Source: an uncultured beta proteobacterium (GTDB taxonomy: Bacteria; Pseudomonadota; Gammaproteobacteria; Burkholderiales; Burkholderiaceae_B). From it: a stretch of 13,404 nucleotides of DNA. Position 1 is the stretch's first letter; the number at the start of each line of letters is the position of its first letter. The notes beneath the pieces were generated by a model. The model ran no database searches. It saw only the letters and a program-made list of their open reading frames with translations, and had not been told where the DNA came from. Shown in pieces: positions 1-7,519 of this stretch. The position numbers were made by a program, and so were the translations under genes. The stretch spans positions 1 to 13,404 of the forward strand of contig CAIYWO010000121.1 of NCBI GenBank assembly GCA_903929925.1. The letters run 5' to 3'.

Positions 1-351
1 ACACCCGAACAACGCGCAGCGCTTGTCAAAGCGTTTCGAGGCACGCTTGCGCGCACCTATAGCGGCGCGTTTACGCGGGTCGATGCAGGGACCACAATGA
101 AAGCGCTGCCGTTTCGCGGCGACGCCGCAGCCGCTGATGTGGTTGTGAAATCACAGGTGACGCAAAGTAGCAACACCCAGCCAATCGCCCTGGACTACCG
201 ACTCGAAAAAACAGCTGCCGGCTGGAAGATTTACGATCTAAACGTTGAAAACATCTGGCTGATCGAAAACTATCGCAATCAATTCACACAAGAAATCAGC
301 AAGAGTGGGATCGATGGTCTGATCGCAGCACTCAACAAACGGGCTCAATAA
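1..351 (+). CDS. mlaC: MlaC, phospholipid-binding protein (3' part only)
   Basis: The reading frame is open from the first base and ends at TAA 349-351, giving the last 116 residues. MlaC is the periplasmic shuttle of the Mla pathway: it carries phospholipids between the outer-membrane MlaA complex and the inner-membrane MlaFEDB transporter to keep the outer membrane asymmetric. The visible part matches the C-terminal half of the family (usual length about 210 residues): an AFRGTLARTYSGAF-like helix near the window edge, then beta strands containing LDYRL and GWKIYDLNVENIWL, and the ending YRNQFTQEI plus a final helix. An ATG at 97 is internal to this frame and is not the gene start. The position before ibaG and murA agrees with the E. 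coli mla operon order. The signal peptide and N-terminal half lie outside the window. Confidence 0.88.
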   Translation, partial: TPEQRAALVKAFRGTLARTYSGAFTRVDAGTTMKALPFRGDAAAADVVVKSQVTQSSNTQPIALDYRLEKTAAGWKIYDLNVENIWLIENYRNQFTQEISKSGIDGLIAALNKRAQ

Positions 352-356
352 CATTT

Positions 357-1148
357 ATGCACGCTGTTTCTCTCGAACATATTTCTAAAACCTATGCACC
401 GCGTGCGAATGGGTGGCGTGGTTTGTTTATGCCTCCCTCAGGCCCCGGTTTTCAGGCGCTTACCGATGTGTCGTTCACAGTTGATCACGGGGAATTTTTT
501 GCCTTGCTCGGCCCGAACGGCGCGGGCAAAACCACACTGATTTCGGTATTGGCCGGGTTGAGTCGTCCCACAACGGGTCGCGCAAGCATCTGCGGTCATG
601 ATGTTGTCACCGATTATCAGGCGGCTCGCCGCTCGCTCGGCGTTGTTCCCCAAGAGCTTGTCTACGATCCGTTTTTTACCGTACGCGAAACGCTACGTAT
701 TCAATCTGGGTATTTTGGTTTTCGTCGCAATGATGACTGGATCGATGAAATCCTCGCCAATCTAGGTCTGACCGACAAGGCCGATGAGAATATGCGCGCA
801 CTGTCTGGTGGCATGAAACGCCGCGTACTGGTCGCGCAAGCCTTGGTGCATCGCCCGCCCGTCATTATCTTGGATGAGCCAACCGCGGGCGTTGATGTTG
901 ATTTGCGTCGAAGCTTGTGGGAATTCATTTCCAGGCTCAATCGGGCTGGCCACACCATTTTATTGACCACGCATTACCTTGAAGAAGCCCAGTCACTCTG
1001 TAGCCGCATCGCAATGCTCAAGCGCGGCAAGCTGGTTGCACTGGACACAACCAAAGCGCTGCTCGCGCGCACGGGCGGAACCCTCGAAGAAGCGTTCGTG
1101 CAGATTATGAATACCGACGAACAAGCCACTGCGCAGGTGCAAGCATGA
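357..1148 (+). CDS. ABC-2 type transporter ATP-binding protein (YadG-like)
   Basis: Cytoplasmic ATPase of an ABC exporter, 263 residues. Seen in the protein: Walker A GPNGAGKTT at 52-60, Q-loop Gln99 (VVPQE), signature LSGGMKRR at 149-156, Walker B VIILDEPTAGVD from 169, and switch His206 in TTHYLEEA. These, and the GGMKRR and ELR/DLRRSLW-type stretches, resemble E. coli YadG. Two differences stand out: an extra segment of about a dozen residues (roughly 16-30) between the first strand and QALTDVSF, and a shorter C-terminus than YadG (about 308 residues, from memory). It starts 5 bases after mlaC with no clear Shine-Dalgarno sequence, so translation may be coupled to mlaC. Its stop overlaps the permease start (ATGA). 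The substrate is unknown; the envelope context suggests a lipid or envelope compound, which is inference. Confidence 0.9.
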   Translation: MHAVSLEHISKTYAPRANGWRGLFMPPSGPGFQALTDVSFTVDHGEFFALLGPNGAGKTTLISVLAGLSRPTTGRASICGHDVVTDYQAARRSLGVVPQELVYDPFFTVRETLRIQSGYFGFRRNDDWIDEILANLGLTDKADENMRALSGGMKRRVLVAQALVHRPPVIILDEPTAGVDVDLRRSLWEFISRLNRAGHTILLTTHYLEEAQSLCSRIAMLKRGKLVALDTTKALLARTGGTLEEAFVQIMNTDEQATAQVQA

Positions 1149-1936
1149 GCGGCCCCATCCTCTCGGTACGCGCTGGAGCGGGTTCTGGATTTCCGACACT
1201 GCTGAGCAAGGAATTGCTTCGCTTTTGGAAAGTCGGCTTTCAAACAATCGCGGCGCCTGTGATTACTGCTTTGCTATACCTGGTGATCTTTGCTCAGGTC
1301 CTGCAGGACCGCGTACAGGTCTACGGCAGTGTCCCTTACACCGCTTTTCTCATTCCCGGTCTCATGATGATGAGCATGCTGCAAAATGCCTTTGCAAATC
1401 CCTCATCGTCACTCATTCAAAGTCGCGTAACTGGCAACCTCGTTTTTGTATTGCTGCCTCCCATTACGCATCGCGAGTTTTTCAGCGCCTACATGCTGGC
1501 TGGCATCGTGAGGGGCGTCGCTGTGGGGGCTTGTGTCTGGCTTGTGTCGCTTTACTTTGCGCCACTCTCGGTCAAGCATCCTATCTGGATGATTGTCTTC
1601 GCGGTTCTTTCCTGCGGCATCATGTCGATTCTCGGGCTTATTGCAGGACTCACCTCTGAAAAGTTTGATCAACTCGCAGCCTTTCAAAACTTTTTAATCA
1701 TGCCTGCTACATTTCTATCTGGGGTTTTTTATTCGATCCATTCGTTGCCTGTTTTTTGGCAGCATGTATCGCATTGGAACCCCCTGTTCTACACCATTGA
1801 CGGCTTTCGTTACGGCTTTTTCGGCGTCGCAGACGTGTCTCCCTGGCATAGTCTGGCGGTTGTGGCGGGCGTATTCGCCGCGCTCACGTTTTTTGCCTTA
1901 AGACTGCTTGGCAATGGCTACAAACTAAGAACTTAA
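1145..1936 (+). CDS. ABC-2 type transporter permease (YadH-like)
   Basis: Inner-membrane partner of the preceding ATPase, 263 residues, in the ABC-2 permease family. About six hydrophobic segments can be seen, at roughly 32-52, 64-82, 112-138, 146-169, 177-197 and 236-255. An N-terminal amphipathic stretch (LLSKELLRFWKVGFQT) precedes the first one, as is usual in the family. The conserved family-type motifs include FLIPGLMMMSMLQ, the LSGVFYSI loop region, and HWNPLFYTIDGFRYGFFG near the C-terminus. It overlaps the ATPase gene by four bases (ATGA), which points to coupled translation and a two-gene export unit working as a 2+2 complex. The transported substrate cannot be told from sequence. 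E. coli YadH is of similar size (about 256 residues, from memory). Confidence 0.9.
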   Translation: MSGPILSVRAGAGSGFPTLLSKELLRFWKVGFQTIAAPVITALLYLVIFAQVLQDRVQVYGSVPYTAFLIPGLMMMSMLQNAFANPSSSLIQSRVTGNLVFVLLPPITHREFFSAYMLAGIVRGVAVGACVWLVSLYFAPLSVKHPIWMIVFAVLSCGIMSILGLIAGLTSEKFDQLAAFQNFLIMPATFLSGVFYSIHSLPVFWQHVSHWNPLFYTIDGFRYGFFGVADVSPWHSLAVVAGVFAALTFFALRLLGNGYKLRT

Positions 1937-1952
1937 AAGGACCTTGACCATT

Positions 1953-2195
1953 ATGTTGCCTACCCCAGAAAACATTCGCACCTACATTGCCGCAGGCCTG
2001 GACTGCGCGCATATTGAAGTGACGGGTGACGGATCCCATTTCGAGGCGGTCATCGTCAGCTCTGCGTTTGCAGGTAAGCGGCCGATTGCACGGCACCAGC
2101 TCGTCTATGCCGCCCTGGGCGATCGCATGAAACAAGAAATCCACGCACTGTCCATGCGGACGTTGACTCCCGAAGAGTTCAACGGAAGTCGCTAA
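1953..2195 (+). CDS. ibaG: BolA family protein IbaG
   Basis: Small cytoplasmic BolA-family protein of 80 residues. BolA/IbaG proteins bind [2Fe-2S] clusters together with monothiol glutaredoxins; IbaG in E. coli is linked to acid stress and lies directly before murA, as here. The fold signature is clear: GDGSHFEAVIVSSAF, then KRPIARHQLVY with the invariant His48, then the helix end HALSMRTLTPEEF. I chose ATG 1953 because it gives the usual family N-terminus (MLPTPENI). An in-frame TTG at 1944 would add three residues but sits only two bases after the AGGA at 1938-1941, too close for use; from ATG 1953 the spacing is 11. The stop codon overlaps the murA start (TAATG), so translation of murA is probably coupled. 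The absence of a long BolA-type C-terminus favours IbaG over BolA. Confidence 0.88.
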   Translation: MLPTPENIRTYIAAGLDCAHIEVTGDGSHFEAVIVSSAFAGKRPIARHQLVYAALGDRMKQEIHALSMRTLTPEEFNGSR

Positions 2196-3451
2196 TGGAT
2201 AAGTTGCGCATTACGGGTGGCAATCAACTGAGAGGCGAGATCAGTGTCTCAGGAGCAAAAAATGCAGCACTACCCATTTTGTGTGCGGGTTTGCTCACGG
2301 CTGACACGATCACTCTGACCAACGTTCCCCGCCTCAATGACATCTCGACAACACTCAAGCTGTTGGGTCAGATGGGCGTGCGCTGCGAGCGGGATGCGGG
2401 CAACACGGTCAGCATTACTGCTGACCAGCTCTCGGCACTTGAAGCGCCGTACGAGTTGGTCAAGACAATGCGCGCCTCGATTCTGGTGCTTGGCCCCTTG
2501 GTTGCTCGGTTTGGCGAAGCGCGCGTGAGCCTGCCTGGTGGTTGCGCAATCGGGCAGCGCCCGGTTGATCAGCACATACGCGGCTTAGCCGCGCTCGGGG
2601 CGGACATCCGCATCGAACATGGTTTTGTCATTGCAAAAGCCAAACGCTTGAAAGGCGCCGTGATTCGCACCGACATGGTGACCGTAACGGGAACCGAGAA
2701 CCTGATGATGGCTGCTGTGCTTGCCGAGGGACAAACCGTTCTTGAGAACGCTGCACGCGAGCCCGAAGTTGTCGACCTGGCAGAGCTGCTGATCAAAATG
2801 GGTGCCCGCATCAAGGGCCACGGCACCGACCGCATCGTCATAGACGGAGTCGCGTCTCTGCACGGGGCGACCCATAACGTCATCGCAGACCGCATTGAGG
2901 CCGGCAGTTTTCTATGCGCGGTGGGTGCCGTCGGTGGTGACATCACGCTACGCCATGCTGCCCCCCAGACAATGGGCGCGACGCTTGCCAAACTCACCGA
3001 AGCGGGCCTGAGCATCACCTGCGGCGACGATTGGATCCAAGCCTCCATGCATAAGCGCCCACGCGCGGTCGACTTTCGCACACACGAGTATCCCGGCTTT
3101 GCCACAGACATGCAGGCTCAGCTGATGGCCCTCAACACAATTGCCGAGGGAACCTCGGTGATCGTCGAGACGATTTTTGAAAATCGCTACATGCACGTTC
3201 AGGAGCTCTTGCGCCTAGGCGCCAACATCGATATCGACGGTCATACGGCTGTGGTGCGCGGTGTAGAAAAGCTCTCTGGTGCGACCGTCATGGCGACGGA
3301 CTTGCGCGCTTCTGCCAGTCTGGTGATCGCAGGACTCGCGGCAGAGGGTGAAACGCTCGTTGAGCGAATCTACCACTTAGACCGTGGGTATGAGCGTATG
3401 GAGCACAAACTTAGGGCCTTAGGCGCTAACATCGAAAGAATTACAAGTTGA
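2195..3451 (+). CDS. murA: UDP-N-acetylglucosamine 1-carboxyvinyltransferase MurA
   Basis: Cytoplasmic enzyme of 418 residues that transfers enolpyruvate from PEP to UDP-GlcNAc, the first committed step in peptidoglycan synthesis. Key family residues are in place: Lys22-Asn23 in SGAKNAALPIL, the catalytic loop LPGGCAIGQRPVDQH with Cys117 (the fosfomycin-target cysteine, so no Asp substitution of the resistant type), and Asp305 in the EYPGFATDMQAQ motif. Arg residues of the RIEAGSF and ENRYMHV motifs are also present. Length equals the E. coli enzyme (419) within one residue. The start ATG shares an A with the stop codon of ibaG. hisG follows after 10 bases. Being essential, it probably needs steady expression from the upstream mla-side promoter, which is outside the window. 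Confidence 0.97.
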   Translation: MDKLRITGGNQLRGEISVSGAKNAALPILCAGLLTADTITLTNVPRLNDISTTLKLLGQMGVRCERDAGNTVSITADQLSALEAPYELVKTMRASILVLGPLVARFGEARVSLPGGCAIGQRPVDQHIRGLAALGADIRIEHGFVIAKAKRLKGAVIRTDMVTVTGTENLMMAAVLAEGQTVLENAAREPEVVDLAELLIKMGARIKGHGTDRIVIDGVASLHGATHNVIADRIEAGSFLCAVGAVGGDITLRHAAPQTMGATLAKLTEAGLSITCGDDWIQASMHKRPRAVDFRTHEYPGFATDMQAQLMALNTIAEGTSVIVETIFENRYMHVQELLRLGANIDIDGHTAVVRGVEKLSGATVMATDLRASASLVIAGLAAEGETLVERIYHLDRGYERMEHKLRALGANIERITS

Positions 3452-3461
3452 AGGAAATCCC

Positions 3462-4133
3462 ATGAGCTCGCAAGCGCTCGCTCGGCCACTGACAATGGCG
3501 CTCTCCAAAGGGCGCATTTTTGAAGAAACCCTGCCTCTTCTCGAGGCGGCGGGCATTCGCGTCAGCGAAAATCCCGAGCAATCCCGCAAACTCATCATTG
3601 CAACAAGCGATCCTAATCTGCGCTTGATTATCGTGCGTGCCTCGGATGTCCCCACCTACGTTGAGTATGGTGCGGCAGACCTAGGGATCGCCGGCAAAGA
3701 CGTGTTGATTGAACATGCCGCACAGCACCCAGGGGGTCTGTACCAACCGATTGATCTGAACATCGCCAAGTGCAGATTGGCTGTGGCCGTGCGCAAAGGC
3801 TTTGATTACAGCGCAGCCGTGCACCAAGGGGCGCGGCTGCGCGTCGCCACAAAGTACACGCAGGCGGCGCGCGAGCACTTCGCCGCCAAGGGCGTCTACG
3901 TCGACCTCATTAAACTCTATGGCTCGATGGAGCTAGCGCCCCTTGTTGGCTTGGCCGATGCAATTGTCGATCTCGTCTCAACCGGCAACACCCTCAAGGC
4001 CAATGATCTGGTTGCGGTTGAGGACATCATGCCAATTTCATCAAGGCTCGTTGTTAACCGCGCCGCGCTCAAGACCCGCCACGCGCAGTTGCAACCCCTC
4101 CTTGATGCCTTCGAACGTGCGAGCCGTAAGTAA
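3462..4133 (+). CDS. hisG: ATP phosphoribosyltransferase, short form (HisG-S)
   Basis: First enzyme of histidine synthesis: joins ATP and PRPP to phosphoribosyl-ATP. At 223 residues it is the short form, which lacks the roughly 80-residue C-terminal regulatory domain of E. coli HisG (299 residues). Short forms are active only with the HisRS-like subunit HisZ, which is not in this window. Seen: start region MALSKGRIFEETLPLLEAAGI, YGAADLGIAGKDVL near 69-82, and the PRPP-binding loop DAIVDLVSTGNTL around 166-178. The start ATG 3462 has an AAGGAA element a few bases upstream (3451-3456). An in-frame ATG at 3495 would give a protein starting at MALSKGR and is possible, but has no better ribosome site. 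It opens the his run, 10 bases after murA and 2 bases before hisD. Confidence 0.95.
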   Translation: MSSQALARPLTMALSKGRIFEETLPLLEAAGIRVSENPEQSRKLIIATSDPNLRLIIVRASDVPTYVEYGAADLGIAGKDVLIEHAAQHPGGLYQPIDLNIAKCRLAVAVRKGFDYSAAVHQGARLRVATKYTQAAREHFAAKGVYVDLIKLYGSMELAPLVGLADAIVDLVSTGNTLKANDLVAVEDIMPISSRLVVNRAALKTRHAQLQPLLDAFERASRK

Positions 4134-4135
4134 TC

Positions 4136-5440
4136 ATGTCGACCATCACTAGGCTGCGCTCCAGCGCACCGGATTTCGAGCCCACCCTCAAAAAGCTGCT
4201 CGCGTTTGATGCAGAGCAGGACGATGCAATCGAAGCTGCGACCGCTCGCATTTTGCAGCGCGTACGTCACGAAGGGGACGCGGCGCTGCTCGAACTGACC
4301 AATCAATTTGATCAGGTCAATGCACCGAACATCGCAGCACTTGAGATCCCCACCGAGCAGTGGAAGCAAGCGCTCACTGCGCTTCCTGCCCCACAAAGAC
4401 AGGCACTCGAGATCGCGGCGGAGCGTGTGCGCGCCTATCACCAGCATCAACGTCAAGAAAGTTGGTCTTACGTCGAACAGGACGGGACGCGACTTGGACA
4501 ACAAATTACGCCCCTAGACCGAGTCGGTCTGTATGTGCCAGGCGGCAAAGCTGCCTATCCCTCCTCGGTGCTCATGAATGCGATTCCGGCCAAAGTGGCA
4601 GGTGTCGCCGAAGTCATCATGGTCACGCCCACACCCCATGGCCAGCGTAACGCCATGGTGTTAGCGGCGGCCGCTATTGCCGGCGTTGATCGTTGTTTTG
4701 CGATCGGCGGCGCCCAAGCGGTTGGCGCACTCGCCTACGGCACTGAAACCGTCCCTGCAGTCGACAAAATCGTTGGGCCGGGAAATGCCTACGTTGCCGC
4801 GGCTAAGCGACGTGTGTTCGGCACGGTTGGCATCGACATGATCGCCGGCCCGAGTGAAATTCTGATTATTTGTGACGGCAAAACGCCTGCGGACTGGATC
4901 GCAATGGATCTGTTTTCACAGGCAGAACACGACGAACTGGCTCAGGCAATCTTGCTCTGTCCAGATGCGGCGTACCTTGATGCAGTCGAGGCATCGATCT
5001 CGCGCCTGTTGCCAACCATGCCCCGGGCCGACATCATCCGTACGAGCCTGCGTGATCGTGGTGCATTGATTCATGTGCGCGACCTGGCCGAAGCTTGCGA
5101 GATTAGCAACCGTATCGCACCCGAACACCTAGAGGTCTCAACCGAGCATCCAGAGGAGTGGCTGCCAAGTTTGCGCCATGCTGGAGCCATTTTTATGGGA
5201 TCGCATAGTTCAGAAGCCCTCGGCGACTACTGCGCGGGCCCGAATCATGTCTTGCCTACTTCACGTACCGCGCGATTCTCATCTCCTTTAGGGGTCTACG
5301 ACTTCCAAAAGCGCTCGAGCTTGATCCATGTGTCAGCCGCCGGGGCGCAAACGTTGGGCAAAATTGCCAACGAACTCGCGCTCGGAGAGGGCCTGTCTGC
5401 GCACGCAGCCAGCGCAAGTTTCCGCCTCACCGGCAAGTAA
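4136..5440 (+). CDS. hisD: Histidinol dehydrogenase
   Basis: Catalyses the last two steps of histidine synthesis, NAD-dependent oxidation of L-histidinol via histidinal to histidine, using one zinc ion per subunit. The protein has 434 residues, the normal size. Zinc ligands by comparison with E. coli: Gln262 and His265 in FSQAEHDE, Asp364 in GDYCAGPNH, and His423 near the C-terminus (SAHAASASF). The catalytic Glu330-His331 pair lies in APEHLEV. Other family signatures are GLYVPGGKAAYPSSVLM, VGPGNAYVAAAKRRVFG and DMIAGPSEI. It starts two bases after hisG with no strong Shine-Dalgarno site, so coupling to hisG is likely. In many Burkholderiales hisC comes next; here a 70-base gap and hisB follow. 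Confidence 0.97.
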   Translation: MSTITRLRSSAPDFEPTLKKLLAFDAEQDDAIEAATARILQRVRHEGDAALLELTNQFDQVNAPNIAALEIPTEQWKQALTALPAPQRQALEIAAERVRAYHQHQRQESWSYVEQDGTRLGQQITPLDRVGLYVPGGKAAYPSSVLMNAIPAKVAGVAEVIMVTPTPHGQRNAMVLAAAAIAGVDRCFAIGGAQAVGALAYGTETVPAVDKIVGPGNAYVAAAKRRVFGTVGIDMIAGPSEILIICDGKTPADWIAMDLFSQAEHDELAQAILLCPDAAYLDAVEASISRLLPTMPRADIIRTSLRDRGALIHVRDLAEACEISNRIAPEHLEVSTEHPEEWLPSLRHAGAIFMGSHSSEALGDYCAGPNHVLPTSRTARFSSPLGVYDFQKRSSLIHVSAAGAQTLGKIANELALGEGLSAHAASASFRLTGK

Positions 5441-5476
5441 ACGGCTTAGATCAGTCATAAACGGTCCAGACCGCCA

Positions 5477-5482
5477 TACAAT
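5477..5482 (+). promoter_or_regulatory. Possible -10 box of an internal promoter before hisB
   Basis: The gap 5441-5510 between hisD and hisB is the longest inside the his run. It holds TACAAT, a five-of-six match to the sigma-70 -10 box, placed 28 bases before the hisB start. The best -35 at 17-base spacing is GTCATA (5454-5459), only three of six, so the promoter is weak or activated if it is real. No clear Shine-Dalgarno sequence precedes hisB. No trace of hisC coding sequence could be recognised in the gap. Confidence 0.25.
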
Positions 5483-5510
5483 ATCTAGTCCGACGACACG
5501 AGTACAAGAC

Positions 5511-6098
5511 ATGCGTACTGCAGAAATCACCCGCAACACCAACGAGACGCGTATTCGCGTAGCGATCAACCTAGATGGCACCGGCCGCCAAAAGCTAAAT
5601 ACCGGCGTGCCTTTCCTAGATCACATGCTTGACCAGATCGCACGCCACGGCTTGATCGATCTGGACGTCCACGCAGAGGGTGACCTGCACATTGACGCGC
5701 ACCACACGGTTGAAGACGTTGGGATTACGCTTGGGCAAGCAATCGCCAAGGCTGTGGGCGACAAAGCTGGTATCCGTCGTTACGGTCACGCTTATGTGCC
5801 ACTCGACGAGGCGCTGTCGCGGGTGGTTGTCGACTTTTCCGGTCGTCCCGGTTTGCAGTTTCATGTTCCGTTCACCCGCGCACGTGTCGGTGACTTCGAC
5901 GTGGATCTGACCATCGAATTCTTTCAGGGGCTCGTCAATCACGCTCTGTTAACGATGCATATCGATAACCTGCGCGGAGTCAACGCACACCACCAGTGCG
6001 AAACGATTTTCAAAGCGACTGGGCGTGCGCTACGTATGGCGCTCGAGCTTGACCCGCGCATTGCTGGCGTGGTGCCCTCGACCAAAGGCGTTCTGTAG
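5511..6098 (+). CDS. hisB: Imidazoleglycerol-phosphate dehydratase (monofunctional)
   Basis: Converts imidazole glycerol phosphate to imidazole acetol phosphate; a manganese-dependent enzyme. It has 195 residues, the size of the single-function form; the N-terminal histidinol-phosphatase domain of E. coli HisB is absent, so that phosphatase must be encoded elsewhere. Metal-ligand motifs are both visible: HHTVED at 64-69 with the preceding FLDHMLDQIARH, and HHQCETIFK at 160-168, plus the ending DPRIAGVVPSTKG. The frame is open further upstream into hisD, but the family N-terminus RTAEITRNTNET begins at ATG 5511, so the longer version is an artefact. It follows hisD after 70 bases and precedes hisH by three bases. 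Confidence 0.96.
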   Translation: MRTAEITRNTNETRIRVAINLDGTGRQKLNTGVPFLDHMLDQIARHGLIDLDVHAEGDLHIDAHHTVEDVGITLGQAIAKAVGDKAGIRRYGHAYVPLDEALSRVVVDFSGRPGLQFHVPFTRARVGDFDVDLTIEFFQGLVNHALLTMHIDNLRGVNAHHQCETIFKATGRALRMALELDPRIAGVVPSTKGVL

Positions 6099-6101
6099 CG
6101 T

Positions 6102-6758
6102 ATGACTTCCATTGCCATCGTCGACTACGGCATGGGCAACTACCACTCCGTCGAACGGGCGTTGCGCCACGCAGCACCCGAGGCTGACATTCGGCTGTGC
6201 AAGCACGCTCAAGATATTGATGCAGCAGATCGGGTCGTGTTTCCCGGACAAGGCGCTATGGCGGACTGCATGCGTACCTTAGACGAAGCTGGTTTGCGCG
6301 ATGCGGTTGTTCGCGCTGCACACAACAAGCCTTTGCTGGGCGTTTGTGTGGGCGAACAAATGCTCTTTGAGCGCAGCGACGAAGGCAACACAATGAGCCT
6401 GGGAATCTTCAAAGGCGAGGTCAAGCGCTTCAAGGGGCCACTCTTTGCAGAGCAGCTCGGCGAGCAAACAGACCGCGCCAACCGACTAAAAGTGCCGCAT
6501 ATGGGCTGGAACCCTGTCCATCAGAAGCGCCCCCATGCGCTCTGGGCTGGCATTCCAGACGCAACCCCGTTTTATTTTGTACACAGTTACTATGCCGTGC
6601 CAAGCGACTCTGCGTTGACAGTTGGCGAGAGTCAGTACGGTGTGCTGTTTACCTGCGCCGTTGCACACGAAAATATCTTTGCCGTACAGTTTCACCCTGA
6701 AAAAAGTGCTGATTCCGGTTTGCGTCTCTACCGTAATTTTGTAGACTGGAATCCTTAA
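6102..6758 (+). CDS. hisH: Imidazole glycerol phosphate synthase, glutaminase subunit HisH
   Basis: Class I glutamine amidotransferase, 218 residues, that releases ammonia from glutamine and channels it to HisF for making imidazole glycerol phosphate and AICAR. The catalytic triad is visible: Cys82 in LLGVCVGEQMLF, and His198 and Glu200 in VQFHPEKS. The N-terminal IVDYGMGNYHSV and the oxyanion-strand motif VFPGQGAM (45-52) are typical. The nucleophile elbow reads GVCVGEQ where many bacteria have GICLGMQ; I believe this variant is normal in betaproteobacteria. A short insert-like segment around 110-130 (FKGPLFAEQLGEQTDRANRL) is also in keeping with that group. The start is three bases after hisB; hisA follows after 20 bases. 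Confidence 0.95.
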   Translation: MTSIAIVDYGMGNYHSVERALRHAAPEADIRLCKHAQDIDAADRVVFPGQGAMADCMRTLDEAGLRDAVVRAAHNKPLLGVCVGEQMLFERSDEGNTMSLGIFKGEVKRFKGPLFAEQLGEQTDRANRLKVPHMGWNPVHQKRPHALWAGIPDATPFYFVHSYYAVPSDSALTVGESQYGVLFTCAVAHENIFAVQFHPEKSADSGLRLYRNFVDWNP

Positions 6759-6778
6759 CCCAACGTTCACTCAATGAC

Positions 6779-7519
6779 ATGCTGCTGATCCCTGCAATTG
6801 ACCTGAAAGACGGTCGCTGTGTAAGACTCCGCCAAGGCGACATGGAGGATGCGACCGTATTCTCTGAAGATCCCGCCGCAATGGCAACACACTGGTACGA
6901 CCTGGGCGCCCGTCGCCTGCACCTCGTGGATCTTAACGGTGCCGTTGCTGGCAAGCCAAAGAATGAGGCCGTGATCAAGGCGATCGTGAATTCTGTTGGC
7001 TCCGAAATGCCCGTGCAAATCGGTGGAGGCATCCGCGACCTTGATACGATTGAACGCTATCTTGATTTCGGTATCTCCTATGTCATTATCGGCACCGCCG
7101 CCGTCAAGAACCCTGGGTTCCTGCATGACGCATGCGGCGCCTTCCCCGGAAGCATCATCGTTGGACTTGACGCAAAAGACGGCAAAGTTGCAACCGATGG
7201 CTGGAGCAAGCTGACCAAACATGACGTCACGGATTTAGCTAAAAAATTCGAAGACTATGGCTGCGAAGCAATTATCTACACCGACATCGGTCGAGATGGC
7301 ATGCTGAGCGGTGTCAATATCGAAGCAACGGTTCGCCTGGCTCAACACGTTCGTATTCCGGTAATTGCTTCGGGCGGTGTCACGGACTTGCGTGATATCG
7401 AAGCGCTTTGCGCTGTCGAAGAAGAAGGGATCGAAGGCGCAATTCTTGGCCGTAGCATCTACGAAGGTACGTTGGACTTCGAGGCTGCACAACAACGCGC
7501 CGACGAACTTTCACCATGA
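6779..7519 (+). CDS. hisA: ProFAR isomerase HisA
   Basis: 1-(5-phosphoribosyl)-5-[(5-phosphoribosylamino)methylideneamino]imidazole-4-carboxamide isomerase, a TIM-barrel enzyme catalysing an Amadori rearrangement. It has 246 residues, normal length. The acid/base aspartates are Asp8 in IPAIDLKDGRCVRL and Asp131 in VGLDAKDGKVATDGW. The phosphate-binding halves are visible as QIGGGIRD near 80-87 and ASGGVTDL in the second half, and YTDIGRDGMLSG is the usual active-site loop. Its stop overlaps the hisF start (ATGA). No obvious Shine-Dalgarno sequence precedes the ATG in the 20-base gap after hisH, but the N-terminus MLLIPAIDL matches the family exactly, so the start is secure. Confidence 0.97.
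   Translation: MLLIPAIDLKDGRCVRLRQGDMEDATVFSEDPAAMATHWYDLGARRLHLVDLNGAVAGKPKNEAVIKAIVNSVGSEMPVQIGGGIRDLDTIERYLDFGISYVIIGTAAVKNPGFLHDACGAFPGSIIVGLDAKDGKVATDGWSKLTKHDVTDLAKKFEDYGCEAIIYTDIGRDGMLSGVNIEATVRLAQHVRIPVIASGGVTDLRDIEALCAVEEEGIEGAILGRSIYEGTLDFEAAQQRADELSP

Noticed and set aside
1297..1310. Perfect 14-bp palindrome GGTCCTGCAGGACC in the permease gene
   Set aside because: Roughly one 14-bp palindrome is expected per 16 kb; no supporting context.
2569..3111. Long minus-strand open frame opposite murA (180 codons)
   Set aside because: Antisense to a fully conserved essential gene, with no recognisable domain or ribosome site; a shadow of GC-rich codon bias.
3211..3237. Two short palindromes close together in murA (GCGCCTAGGCGC and TCGATATCGA)
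   Set aside because: Each is short and lies in conserved coding sequence; proximity looks accidental.
3811..3842. Perfect 9-bp inverted repeat GCGCAGCCG/CGGCTGCGC with a 14-base loop inside hisG
   Set aside because: About one such 9-bp pair with a short loop is expected by chance in a window of this size, and it lies in conserved, GC-rich coding sequence.
3917..4504. Long minus-strand open frame opposite hisG/hisD (195 codons)
   Set aside because: Spans the end of one conserved gene and the start of another on the opposite strand and shows no family features.
5328..5510. Upstream extension of the hisB reading frame into hisD
   Set aside because: The added residues are in the wrong frame of hisD and have no family similarity; IGP dehydratases begin at the ATG 5511 position.
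5633..5664. 8-bp inverted repeat CCAGATCG/CGATCTGG at the 5' part of hisB
   Set aside because: Several 8-bp pairs are expected by chance, and the region encodes the conserved metal-site segment.
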